Position numbers and translations under genes: made by a program. From contig CAVWQE010000006.1 in the NCBI GenBank assembly GCA_963757135.1, forward strand, positions 558,001 through 622,000: a DNA stretch of 64,000 nucleotides, given 5' to 3'. Positions 35,169 to 43,177 of the stretch are shown here, in pieces (the stretch's first letter is position 1; every line of letters starts with the position of its first letter). The DNA is from Gp1-AA145 sp963757135 (GTDB lineage: Bacteria; Acidobacteriota; Terriglobia; Terriglobales; Acidobacteriaceae). The notes beneath the pieces are model-generated. The model saw only the letters and a list, made by a program, of their open reading frames with translations. It was not told where the DNA came from and made no database searches.

Positions 35169-35767
35169 CACATCACCTGCCTATATGTACGTTGGAGAAG
35201 GCGCGCAAGTTCCGTGCGCCCCCGGTTAATCCTCGACTTCACGGTACCTTCGGGAACTCGAAGTACCGTAGCGATTTCGCGATAATCTAAATCCTGTAAG
35301 TCCCGTAGAATCACTGCCTCGCGGAGTTCTGGGGAAAGCTTCTGCAAGGCCTGGTGTACAGTTTCCCCGGTTTCCCGGCTTTGCACGCTCAAATCCGGCC
35401 CCGGGCCCTGATCTGGAATCCGTTCGGAAAGCGGCATGGCGTCTTCGTGCTCGGACGCCGACGCATCGAGAGAATCGGTCATCCGCTCCTGCCTGGTCTT
35501 GCGGAAGTGGTCCACCAGCAGATTGCGAGTGATGGTCGTGACCCAGGTCATGAATGCGCCGCGTTCGACATCGTACGAATTGAGCGTGCGATACATCTTG
35601 ATAAAGACCTCTTGCGTTAAGTCTTCCGCATCATTACCTGACCCCGCAAACCTATAGCAAATGTTGTAGATGCGGCGATGATATTTTTGGACGATCTCCT
35701 CCCAGGCAGCCGCCTCGCCGGCAACGCAGCGACGGACCAGCAGAGCAGCCACATGGGCGTCTTCCAA
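35168..35767 (-). CDS. ECF RNA polymerase sigma factor
   Basis: A 199-residue ECF sigma factor. Region 2 is YNICYRFAGSGNDAEDLTQE, then VFIKMYR and FMTWVTTITRNLLVDHFRKT; region 4 is KLSPELREAVILRDLQDLDY, then REIATVLRVPEGTVKSRINRGR. A charged linker separates the two. It starts the operon sigma/anti-sigma/B-box/DUF4097 and probably drives it through its own promoter, which I could not pinpoint. Confidence 0.93.
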   Translation of the reverse strand: MEDAHVAALLVRRCVAGEAAAWEEIVQKYHRRIYNICYRFAGSGNDAEDLTQEVFIKMYRTLNSYDVERGAFMTWVTTITRNLLVDHFRKTRQERMTDSLDASASEHEDAMPLSERIPDQGPGPDLSVQSRETGETVHQALQKLSPELREAVILRDLQDLDYREIATVLRVPEGTVKSRINRGRTELARLLQRTYRQVM

Positions 35768-35816
35768 GCTATGCTCCCCGGGAGTATTACGGAGTGGGAC
35801 AGCGCTGATTTTAGCC

Positions 35817-35878
35817 TTCAGCCGTCAGCCTTCAGCCATCAGAAATTGATTTCTGCGGCGATATAGCTGACGGCTGAA
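35817..35878. repeat. Inverted repeat upstream of the sigma operon
   Basis: Two perfect 13-base arms TTCAGCCGTCAGC (35817-35829) and GCTGACGGCTGAA (35866-35878) are 36 bases apart. The left arm is followed by further TTCAGCC units (35830-35838), so it looks like a dispersed repeat. It lies 50 bases before the sigma start. Confidence 0.65.
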
Positions 35879-36031
35879 AGCGGTTTTTGAGACCAGCCCC
35901 AAACCGTCTCGCAAATAAGAATACGCGCAAGCGGCTCAGTAAGTTCAGAGCGATGGCAAGTTGACCCAGGCTGAATTCAGTAAGTTACTTAGCGACCGCG
36001 CCACTTGCCGTAGGTGGCGCGCAGAACTCTC

Positions 36032-36952
36032 TCACAATTTCGCGGGCGTAATTGACGACGTGGCCCACTCGATCATGGGTTTCGATTCGTGGCAGTCGAG
36101 GCACGTGGTCACGTCGTAGCGGGCACCGCAACCCGGGCAGGAAGCGCCGGTTTGAAACGTATCGAAAGACTGGCCGCACTGCCGGCATTTCCAGAATTGT
36201 CCCAGCGGAGGCGCGGAGTGGCAGCGCGGGCAGGCGAAGCCATCTCTGCGTGGCAACTTGGCAATTTTTAGCAATGCACGCGCGTGTTGCAGGCCGCTCC
36301 AGCAATTGAGGAGCATGAAAATGGCGATGGCTGCGAACCAGATATCGCGAATCCAAATGGCGAGGCCGATAAAGGCAATCACGCCGACAAACCCAAGAAT
36401 AGTCGCAACCAGCAGACTGCGCGCTCGGCCAAGCACGAACCACAGCAGGCTGCGGAAAATCTGCCCGCCATCGAGTGGATAGATGGGCAGCATGTTGAAA
36501 ACGAAGAGCCCGATGTCAATACTCAATACGGCTCGAATTAGACGATAAGCATCAGGCAGCGCGTACGCCCAGCCGGCGGATTTCGCGAACAACAATAGCC
36601 CGAGGAAGATGGGTGCAAGCGCGACGTTGACCAGCGGTCCGGCCGCGATGCTCCACAGCGTGGCTCCGGGCCGTTGCGGCGGATCGACATACGCCACGCC
36701 GCCCAGCGGCCAAAGAACAATTTTGTCCGCTCTGCCGCCAACCTGGCGGCAGGCGAGCGAATGACCGAACTCATGCGTCGTCACGATCAGGAACAGGGCC
36801 AGGTATTCGAGCGCGTTCCAGGTCACAGAAGAATAGGCGGTGTGCCGCAACTGGATCTCATAAGCCGCCACCAGAAACCATGACCAGTGCAGGAATACGT
36901 CGATTCCTTTAAAGCGAAACAGGTGAAAGGAGCCTTGCCGCGAGGTGGGCAT
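36032..36952 (-). CDS. M50-family site-2 protease with C-terminal zinc ribbon
   Basis: Intramembrane metalloprotease of 306 residues. The zinc motif HEFGHSLACRQ (His60, Glu61, His64) and the third-ligand motif NMLPIYPLDGGQI are in hydrophobic segments; about six membrane helices. The last 75 residues are a double zinc-ribbon (CPRCHSAPP, CRQCGQSF, CPGCGARY, CLDCHESK), which is not part of typical M50 proteins. Site-2 proteases release anti-sigma or other regulators from the membrane; a link with the nearby anti-sigma factor is only an inference. Confidence 0.9.
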   Translation of the reverse strand: MPTSRQGSFHLFRFKGIDVFLHWSWFLVAAYEIQLRHTAYSSVTWNALEYLALFLIVTTHEFGHSLACRQVGGRADKIVLWPLGGVAYVDPPQRPGATLWSIAAGPLVNVALAPIFLGLLLFAKSAGWAYALPDAYRLIRAVLSIDIGLFVFNMLPIYPLDGGQIFRSLLWFVLGRARSLLVATILGFVGVIAFIGLAIWIRDIWFAAIAIFMLLNCWSGLQHARALLKIAKLPRRDGFACPRCHSAPPLGQFWKCRQCGQSFDTFQTGASCPGCGARYDVTTCLDCHESKPMIEWATSSITPAKL

Positions 36953-36999
36953 TTGCGAGATTTATAACACACCGGAGAGATTGCTCATTGCCTCGACAA

Positions 37000-37269
37000 T
37001 CAATCTCCGAATCTCTCCGCGGCGCGCGCTCTTGCTTTCGCGGCCTCTTCTTCGCGGTTTTTTGCCGGTGCTGTGGTTTCAAGCGAACGCAGCAGGCGGA
37101 TTGATGCGGCGGCAATTTCATCCACCGCTGCCTGAAATGGCGCCTCGTTCGCCTTCGATGGCTTGCTGAAGCCGGATATCTTCCTTACGAACTGCAGCGA
37201 TGCGTTGCGCGCCTCTTCTTCGCTTACAGGCGGATCGAAGTTGAAAAGAGTCTTGATGTTCCTGCACAT
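37000..37269 (-). CDS. DUF2277 family protein
   Basis: An 89-residue protein starting MCRNIKTLFNFDPPVSEEEA, with QFVRKISGFSKPSKANEAPF, which is the DUF2277 pattern. It is cytoplasmic and helical with no known function. The ATG at 37269 matches the family start; the open frame reaches 28 codons further. It is divergent from the DGPF gene. Confidence 0.88.
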   Translation of the reverse strand: MCRNIKTLFNFDPPVSEEEARNASLQFVRKISGFSKPSKANEAPFQAAVDEIAAASIRLLRSLETTAPAKNREEEAAKARARAAERFGD

Positions 37270-37500
37270 GATCTGTGACCTCGGCCAAACGCCCGGGACG
37301 TTGGCATATCTCTCTGCTCGCCTATATTTTAAACAATCACTCGGACGGGGCACTCAGTTCCCTATTTTTAGAAAAAGCTGCCCTCGGGTGTCGATCTAGC
37401 GATGGGTCGTTCGACGTCTAAATAGAGCCTGATAAATCAAGTCGGCACAGGCCGAGCAGGAATCCGGCTCAAATTTAAGAACAATAAGGAGATAACAGCA

Positions 37501-37920
37501 ATGCGAGTCATGGTCATTGTTCCAGCCAGCACGGAATCCGAGGCAGGAGTTCTACCTAGCCGGGAGATTCTCACGGAAATGACGAAATTCAACGAACAAC
37601 TGGTCAAGGCCGGCGTAATGCTGGCCGGGGAGGGACTGCACCCGACCTCAAAAGGGAAGCGGATCAAATTCAGCGGCGGTCAGCGCACGATTATTGACGG
37701 ACCGTTCACCGAGTCCAAGGAGCTGATTGCCGGATTCTGGCTCTGGCAGGTGCGCTCCATGGACGAAGCGGTCGAGTGGCTGAAACGCGCGCCGTTCGGC
37801 GGTGGAGTTGAAATCGAGATTCGCCCCGTGTTCGAAACGGAAGACTTCGGCGCCGAACTCACGCCCGAACTCCGGGAAAAAGAGCAGCGCATGCGCGAGC
37901 AGATCACCAAGAAAAAATAA
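37501..37920 (+). CDS. YCII-related DGPF-domain protein
   Basis: A 139-residue protein of the YciI/DGPF fold, with the name-giving motif TIIDGPFTESKELIAGFW. Its N-terminus (MRVMVIVPASTESEAG) and the helix EMTKFNEQLVKAGVMLAGEG match. Such proteins are commonly encoded with ECF42 sigma factors; their role is unknown. It is the first of three plus-strand genes (two DGPF and one sigma). Confidence 0.9.
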   Translation: MRVMVIVPASTESEAGVLPSREILTEMTKFNEQLVKAGVMLAGEGLHPTSKGKRIKFSGGQRTIIDGPFTESKELIAGFWLWQVRSMDEAVEWLKRAPFGGGVEIEIRPVFETEDFGAELTPELREKEQRMREQITKKK

Positions 37921-38028
37921 TTCGCGGGCGCTGTCGATTTTCAAGTCTGCTATTCGACGTACTCATAGAGGAGCTGATCGGCCTGGCCGCAGCCCTCGAA
38001 ACCTAAATCATTCAAGAGGAGCATGGTC

Positions 38029-38418
38029 ATGAAATTTTTATGCCTGTACAAACCCGGTAAGCCGGAAGGAACGCCTCCGACGCAGGACCACATGGTCAAA
38101 ATGGGTCAACTGATCGAGGAGCTCACAAATTCCGGCGTGCTGATTTCAACTGAAGGCTGTCTGCCGAGCGCCAAGGGCGCGCGGGTCCGGCTTGCGAATG
38201 GAGACTTTACAGTTACCGACGGCCCCTTCGCCGAGGCCAAGGAAATTGTGGGCGGGTTCGCGCTCATTCGGGCCAATTCGAAGGAAGAAGCCATCGAACA
38301 CACCAAGAAGTTTCTCAAGGTGGCAGGCGATGGCGAAACCGAGATCCGGCAGATATTCGAAGCAGCCGATATCACGCCGGAATACTTTGGCGAAAAAGCG
38401 GTGGCGGACTGGAGGTAA
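38029..38418 (+). CDS. YCII-related DGPF-domain protein
   Basis: A 129-residue DGPF protein. The motif is TVTDGPFAEAKEIVGGFALI, and the start MKFLCLYKPGKPEG is typical of the family. The ATG at 38029 has GAGGAG seven bases upstream; an ATG at 38023 is too close. It lies about 100 bases after a paralog and about 160 bases before the linked sigma factor gene. Confidence 0.9.
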   Translation: MKFLCLYKPGKPEGTPPTQDHMVKMGQLIEELTNSGVLISTEGCLPSAKGARVRLANGDFTVTDGPFAEAKEIVGGFALIRANSKEEAIEHTKKFLKVAGDGETEIRQIFEAADITPEYFGEKAVADWR

Positions 38419-38465
38419 CGCCGCTGGAAAAGCCAGCATGACAGCAGTAGTGGAAGATGACCAGG

Positions 38466-38545
38466 GCTTGCGATTCTCTTCGCGCGCTTCGCGTTCTTTG
38501 CGGTTAAGAAGCTTTTTAACCCGGGGGGCGCATGCGCCCCAACTT
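38466..38545. repeat. GC-rich intergenic repeat with 16-base palindrome
   Basis: Between the second DGPF gene and the ECF42-like gene is a GCAAAGAACGCGAAG-type dispersed unit in reverse orientation (about 38477-38510). Then comes the perfect palindrome GGGGCGCATGCGCCCC (38525-38540). It may fold as a hairpin and weaken read-through to the sigma gene. Confidence 0.5.
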
Positions 38546-38580
38546 GCAAGGCGAAAACAAGAATGATGTGATCGGTAGCA

Positions 38581-39867
38581 GTGACAGCTACCGATACCCA
38601 TCTCGCCATTGACGCGGTTTGGCGAATCGAGTCGCCGAAGATCATCGCAGCGCTCACCCGGATGGTGCGCGACATCGGCGTTGCTGAAGACCTTGCGCAG
38701 GACGCACTGGTAGCCGCGCTCGAGCAGTGGCCCAAGGCAGGCATTCCGGATAACCCCGGCGCATGGCTCATGACAACCGCCAAACATCGCGCCATCGATT
38801 ACTTCCGCCGTTCGCAGTTACTCGACCGCAAACACGAAGAGTTAGGGCGCGAGGTCCAGGCCGGCGAGATCTTCGCGAGCAGGCTCCAGATGGAGATCCT
38901 GGATGCATCGTTTGATGACGAAATCGGCGATGACCTTCTTCGCCTGCTCTTCATCGCGTGTCACCCAGTTCTCTCAATGGAAGCCCGCGCCGCGCTTACG
39001 CTGCGCCTGCTCGGCGGCCTTACCACGGACGAGATCGCGCGTGCGTTTCTCGTCCCGGAGCCCACCATCGCGCAGCGCATCGTGCGCGCGAGACGGACCC
39101 TGGCGGAGAGACATGTTCCCTTCGAAGTTCCGCGTGGCGACGAACTCACGGCCCGCATATCGTCTGTGCTCGGGGTGATTTATCTCATCTTCAATGAAGG
39201 GTATTCTGCTACCGCCGGCGGCGACTGGGTGCGGCCAGCGCTTTGCGAAGACGCGCTGCGTCTGGGAAGGACCCTTGCCGAACTTGCTCCGCGCGAGAAG
39301 GAGGTGCATGGCCTGGTCGCTCTGATGGAGATTCAGGCTTCGCGGTTGCGAGCACGCACCGGGCCGTCCGGTGAAGCGGTGCTGCTGCTGGACCAGAACC
39401 GAGCCCACTGGGACCATCTTCTGATTCAACGCGGACTGACTGCGATCGAGCGGGCGAGAAAGCTTGGCCAACCGGGCGGAAGTTACTTGCTCCAGGCCGA
39501 GATTGCCGCCTGCCATGCCCGGGCGCACGTTGCTGAAGAGACGGATTGGACTCGCATCGTTTCGCTGTACACCGAACTGGCAGAGGTTGCGCCTTCTTCC
39601 ATCGTGGAACTGAACCGCGCGGTCGCGGTCTCGATGGCATCCGGACCGGCTGCGGGCCTTGAGTTGGTGGATATGATCGTCTCTGATCCCGCACTCAAGT
39701 CTTATCATCTGCTGCCGGCGGTTCGCGGTGACCTTCTGTTCAAGCTTGGACACTTCCGCGAAGCCGGCGATGAGTTCGAACGGGCGGCGTCGCTCACGCG
39801 CAATGAACGCGAACGTGAATTGCTTCTGGCACGAGCGGCAGAGTGCGCGGCCTCAAATCCGGCTTAA
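38581..39867 (+). CDS. ECF42-like sigma factor with TPR-like C-terminal extension
   Basis: A 428-residue sigma factor, much longer than a plain ECF factor. Region 2 (DIGVAEDLAQDALVAALEQW, then AWLMTTAKHRAIDYFRR) and region 4 (LTLRLLGGLTTDEIARAFLV, then EPTIAQRIVRARRTL) are followed by about 230 residues of helical repeats (VIYLIFNEGYSATAGGDWVR is the conserved joint). This is the ECF42 architecture; such factors go with DGPF genes and lack an anti-sigma factor. The GTG at 38581 is used. The extension probably holds the factor inactive or senses the signal. Confidence 0.9.
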   Translation: MTATDTHLAIDAVWRIESPKIIAALTRMVRDIGVAEDLAQDALVAALEQWPKAGIPDNPGAWLMTTAKHRAIDYFRRSQLLDRKHEELGREVQAGEIFASRLQMEILDASFDDEIGDDLLRLLFIACHPVLSMEARAALTLRLLGGLTTDEIARAFLVPEPTIAQRIVRARRTLAERHVPFEVPRGDELTARISSVLGVIYLIFNEGYSATAGGDWVRPALCEDALRLGRTLAELAPREKEVHGLVALMEIQASRLRARTGPSGEAVLLLDQNRAHWDHLLIQRGLTAIERARKLGQPGGSYLLQAEIAACHARAHVAEETDWTRIVSLYTELAEVAPSSIVELNRAVAVSMASGPAAGLELVDMIVSDPALKSYHLLPAVRGDLLFKLGHFREAGDEFERAASLTRNERERELLLARAAECAASNPA

Positions 39868-39927
39868 TGCCAATTCGAAAATCGCGCCCGGGCGGCGCGA
39901 ATGATGGTGTACCATCTCCTACCGACT

Positions 39928-41217
39928 ATGATTCACTCTCGATTTTTTCTCGCACTTCTCCTGGCGGCATGCGCTCCGTCCTGGGCGCAGGCTCCGCAAG
40001 CTGCACATTCCATCGTTCTTCACGCAGCGCGCCTGCTCGATATCGAAAACGGCCGCATCATCACTCCTGGCGAGGTGCTGGTTGACGGCGACAGGATAAA
40101 AGAAGTTGGGACATCCGTCAGCCATCCCTCGGGCGCTGAGGTAATCGATCTAGGCGACCGTACGTTGATGCCCGGCCTCATCGACGCCCACGTGCATTTA
40201 TTCCTCCATCCCGGAGCCGAAGACCTGCAGACGGTACTGGAGTCAGTGCCAGGGCGCACGATCATGGCAACGCTCGGCGCTCGTGACGATCTGATGGGCG
40301 GCTTTACGGCCGAGCGTGATATGGGAACTGAAGGCGCGGGATCCGCCGACACCGCCGTGCGCGATGCGATCAATCGCGGCGAGATTCCGGGGCCGCGAAT
40401 GCGGATCAGCGGAAATGCCGTCAACATTCTGGGCGGCCACGAAGACGCGATCGGCTTTAATCCGGAGCAGCATGTCCTGCCTAATGCCACTTACGCGAAT
40501 AGCGCGCAGCAGTTGATCGAAGTTATTCGCGAGCAGTTCAAGCAGGGCGCTGACTTCATCAAAATTTACGAGACCGGGCCGGATTCCGTCCATGACGGTC
40601 AGCTTTCCACTCCTTATCAATACAACGAAGCCGAACTCAGCGCAGCGGTTCACGAAGCGGCACGAGTTGGCAAGCGAGTGGCCGTGCATGCGACCGGTGA
40701 GCCGGGGACTTTGTATGCCGTGAAGGCGGGAGTCGAATCAGTCGATCACGCCTATCAGCTCAGCGACGAAACCATGCGGCTGATGAAGGAAAAACGCATC
40801 TTCGCCGTTCCGACGTTCACCATCTCAGAATACTTTGGCGTGCATCCACTGGTTCCCCGAACGGAGGAGCGTGAACACCAACTGCTCGATCTTCACGTCC
40901 GCGAATTCCGGAAGCAACTCGCGGCGGGAGTTCCGATCGCAATGGGATCTGATGTCGGTCCTTTTCCGCACGGCACGCAGGCCCGCGAACTAGTGCTGAT
41001 GGTGAAATACGGAATGACGCCGCTGGCCGCGTTGCAAGCTGACCTGATCAACGGCGCCAGGCTGCTCGATTGGGAAGGGCAAATCGGGGCGCTCAAGGCG
41101 GGCTACTTCGCCGACATGATAGCGGTTCCGGGCAATCCGCTGGACGACATCACCGCGACGCAGCATGTTGATTTTGTGATGAAGGGCGGGACGGTTTACA
41201 AACGCGACATACATTAA
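39928..41217 (+). CDS. Exported amidohydrolase, imidazolonepropionase-like
   Basis: A 429-residue metal-dependent hydrolase with signal peptide (MIHSRFFLALLLAACAPSWA). The amidohydrolase pattern is GLIDAHVHLFL (first two His), a candidate carboxylated Lys in DFIKIYETG, AVHATGEP, SVDHAYQL and the Asp of MGSDVGPFP. Secreted relatives act on dipeptides or cyclic imides. The ATG at 39928 fits the signal peptide; an ATG at 39901 is open upstream. It is convergent with the metallophosphoesterase. Confidence 0.88.
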   Translation: MIHSRFFLALLLAACAPSWAQAPQAAHSIVLHAARLLDIENGRIITPGEVLVDGDRIKEVGTSVSHPSGAEVIDLGDRTLMPGLIDAHVHLFLHPGAEDLQTVLESVPGRTIMATLGARDDLMGGFTAERDMGTEGAGSADTAVRDAINRGEIPGPRMRISGNAVNILGGHEDAIGFNPEQHVLPNATYANSAQQLIEVIREQFKQGADFIKIYETGPDSVHDGQLSTPYQYNEAELSAAVHEAARVGKRVAVHATGEPGTLYAVKAGVESVDHAYQLSDETMRLMKEKRIFAVPTFTISEYFGVHPLVPRTEEREHQLLDLHVREFRKQLAAGVPIAMGSDVGPFPHGTQARELVLMVKYGMTPLAALQADLINGARLLDWEGQIGALKAGYFADMIAVPGNPLDDITATQHVDFVMKGGTVYKRDIH

Positions 41218-41231
41218 CGGAAATGGAGGCA

Positions 41232-41247
41232 CGGGGGCCCTCCCCCG
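41232..41247. terminator. Weak hairpin between convergent genes
   Basis: Six-base G/C stem CGGGGG (41232-41237) and CCCCCG (41242-41247) with loop CCCT, between the amidohydrolase and metallophosphoesterase stops. No T-run follows, so activity is uncertain. Confidence 0.35.
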
Positions 41248-41270
41248 CGCTCAAGTCGCATCAACAATAC

Positions 41271-42167
41271 CTACGGCCGCGCGTCCGGCAGATCCACAAA
41301 CTCTGTTCTCACTTTTCCATCAGGACTGATATTGTGCATGGCGAACCCGAGTTCTCCGCCCCAGGGCAGCCAACTGGTCGAAGGGGCAACATGCCAAGTG
41401 ATTCCATCCTTCTCGAAGACACGGCCATTGTGCCAGTGCCCGACCAGCATGTCTTTGATTCCAAGATCGTGCAGGATCTTCATCTCCTGGCCGCGATAGG
41501 GGTCGTTAATAACCCAATAAGGCTTTGTGTCAGGAGGAAAGTCCCCGTCGCGAAAGACTGGGATGTGCTGCACGCCGATGAAGACATGGGCGCCTGGCTC
41601 ACGTTCATTTTTATGCTTCCGGTCATCTTTTTTCCTGGCTGCATCACCGCTGCGCAGGCCCTCGAGCCATGAAAGCATGCGCTCTGACTCTTCTTCCGTC
41701 TGCGGAGGCAGTGGCTGGGGCTGCTTCGCGTCGAAGGAGTCAATGTTCCCCAGCAGCTCTGAATCGATAACAACAAACGTGATGTCCTTCACCTGAAAGG
41801 TGTAGTAATCCTTGCCGAAGACGCGCCGGTAGCGCTCAACATCAGTGCTGTGGACATCGTGATTTCCGGGGGCATAGTAGAGTGGCGGCTTCAGGTCCGC
41901 AAGGATGGACCGCGCTTCTTCCCAAGCCTGCGGATTTTCGCCGATATCGCCGGACAGAATTACCGCGTCAGGATGCCGGGCATTGATCATCTGAACGGCT
42001 TGTCGCAGGTTCGCAGCCGCGTGAGGCGCGTGTTTGTCCCCGATGTGAGTATCACTGATTTGCGCAACCGTAACCTGCGCGACGGCGGTCACCAAGGGCA
42101 GGGATATCAAGAGCAACACTGCCGCGAGGCCGAACCGCTTACCAAATGAAAAGGTGTGCACGTTCAT
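41271..42167 (-). CDS. Exported calcineurin-like metallophosphoesterase
   Basis: A 298-residue phosphoesterase with an N-terminal signal (FGLAAVLLLISLPLVTAVAQ). The metal-binding pattern is VAQISDTHIGD, VILSGDIGENPQ, YAPGNHDVHS, GVQHIP and LVGHWHNGRV. It may cleave phosphomono- or diesters; the substrate is unknown. An insertion (PPQTEEESERMLSWLEGLRS, then a Lys/Asp-rich KKDDRKHK loop) is unlike the core. The ATG at 42167 lies within a hairpin (42152-42175) that could control translation. Confidence 0.85.
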   Translation of the reverse strand: MNVHTFSFGKRFGLAAVLLLISLPLVTAVAQVTVAQISDTHIGDKHAPHAAANLRQAVQMINARHPDAVILSGDIGENPQAWEEARSILADLKPPLYYAPGNHDVHSTDVERYRRVFGKDYYTFQVKDITFVVIDSELLGNIDSFDAKQPQPLPPQTEEESERMLSWLEGLRSGDAARKKDDRKHKNEREPGAHVFIGVQHIPVFRDGDFPPDTKPYWVINDPYRGQEMKILHDLGIKDMLVGHWHNGRVFEKDGITWHVAPSTSWLPWGGELGFAMHNISPDGKVRTEFVDLPDARP

Positions 42168-42175
42168 GCACACCT
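42152..42175 (-). promoter_or_regulatory. Hairpin over the start codon of the metallophosphoesterase
   Basis: On the minus strand the 9-base arms AGGTGTGCA and TGCACACCT pair perfectly around a 6-base loop TGAACG. The first arm contains the ribosome-binding AGGTG and the A of the start codon, and the loop holds the rest of ATG. The folded form should hide both. Confidence 0.6.
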
Positions 42176-42247
42176 AGAAGCACAAACCGGAGCGTTAGGT
42201 TGTTTCAACAGCCGGCCCGGCAACAATTTTCTATCCGCAAGGCCACC

Positions 42248-42751
42248 TTATTGATGCGGCGGCGCATTCTGAGGAGGTGTCTGCTGAGTTCCCTGCTGAT
42301 CTCTCATGCGCTGCTGAATCGCCGCTAACTTTTGCAATTGGTCGGGAGTGAGAACCGCCTTGATCTTCGGAGTGCCCGCTTGACGAATCGCCAAGACCTT
42401 CTGCTGCTTCTGTTCAAGGCTCATCGAGTTATCGTCGCGGACTGCCGATATCTGCTTGTTCTCGTCGTCCACCACCGCGGCGATTTTCTGCTTCTGGTCG
42501 GGGGTAAGTTGCAGCTCGTCATCAATTGAAGTCGATCCCGACTGAGCACTGCCTCCGGAATTTGCGTTCGGCGGAGCCGACGACGGTTGTTGCGCCGCTG
42601 GCGGCGCGGTCTGGGCCGGGGGAGCGGCATCGGGTTGAGAACTGCTCGGGGGTGGAGGGGATGCCTGGGCCGCTGCGCCTACGCTGATCAGCAGAGCCAA
42701 CGCAAGGCTTAGCGAAATAGATATCACTTCTGATGTTTTTAGGATTTTCAT
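42248..42751 (-). CDS. Secreted Pro/Gln-rich Spy/CpxP-like protein
   Basis: A 167-residue periplasmic protein with a signal peptide (SLSLALALLISVGAAAQA). A Pro/Ala/Ser/Gln-rich linker precedes a helical part with two LTPDQ motifs (DELQLTPDQKQKIAAVVDDE and KIKAVLTPDQLQKLAAIQQR). These are the LTxxQ signature of Spy/CpxP-type periplasmic chaperones. The Gln-rich tail is low complexity. It stands alone. Confidence 0.75.
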   Translation of the reverse strand: MKILKTSEVISISLSLALALLISVGAAAQASPPPPSSSQPDAAPPAQTAPPAAQQPSSAPPNANSGGSAQSGSTSIDDELQLTPDQKQKIAAVVDDENKQISAVRDDNSMSLEQKQQKVLAIRQAGTPKIKAVLTPDQLQKLAAIQQRMRDQQGTQQTPPQNAPPHQ

Positions 42752-42909
42752 TTTGCTCCTTTGACGAGTGGGCCGGGAATTCGGACGCGCTTCGGTAGTT
42801 CCGCCCCATGCGGCGCGATAAGGCGACTATGATGTGACCTGCTCCGGAAGGGTTGGCTTCGCAATGGCCTAGTGACAGAGCAAGCTTCTACTTACAATTT
42901 CTTTAGGAT

Positions 42910-43176
42910 TCAGAGTTCCGCAGGATAAACCTGGTCAACGTAGCACCATACCCAGCTTTCCCCTCGCTCTGCGGACCTGATCAGGGGGTGAGCGGTGGCC
43001 CGGAAATGCTTGGTAGCATGTTTGTTCTTGGACGAATCGCAGCAACCCACATTCCCGCAGCTTAGGCACAATCGCAAATGGACCCAGCGATCACCCATTT
43101 TTACGCATTCTTCACAAACGTGAGTATGAGTGCTTCTTACCTTGATCTGATCTAAGTGCGTGCAATTTTCAGCCAT
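42910..43176 (-). CDS. UBP-type zinc finger protein
   Basis: An 88-residue protein made of one UBP-type zinc finger, with ligands in CTHLDQI, CEECVKMGDRWVHLRLCLSC, GNVGCCDSSKNKHATKHF and HPLIRS. In eukaryotes this finger binds the ubiquitin C-terminus; in bacteria the role is unknown. The ATG at 43176 begins the finger; the open frame extends 19 codons further. It follows the DUF5996 gene with a single base between, so the two form an operon. Confidence 0.9.
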   Translation of the reverse strand: MAENCTHLDQIKVRSTHTHVCEECVKMGDRWVHLRLCLSCGNVGCCDSSKNKHATKHFRATAHPLIRSAERGESWVWCYVDQVYPAEL

Positions 43177-43177
43177 G

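Noticed and set aside
41232..41247. Strong intrinsic terminator between convergent genes
   Set aside because: The G/C stem lacks a T-run on both strands, so it is listed only as a weak hairpin.
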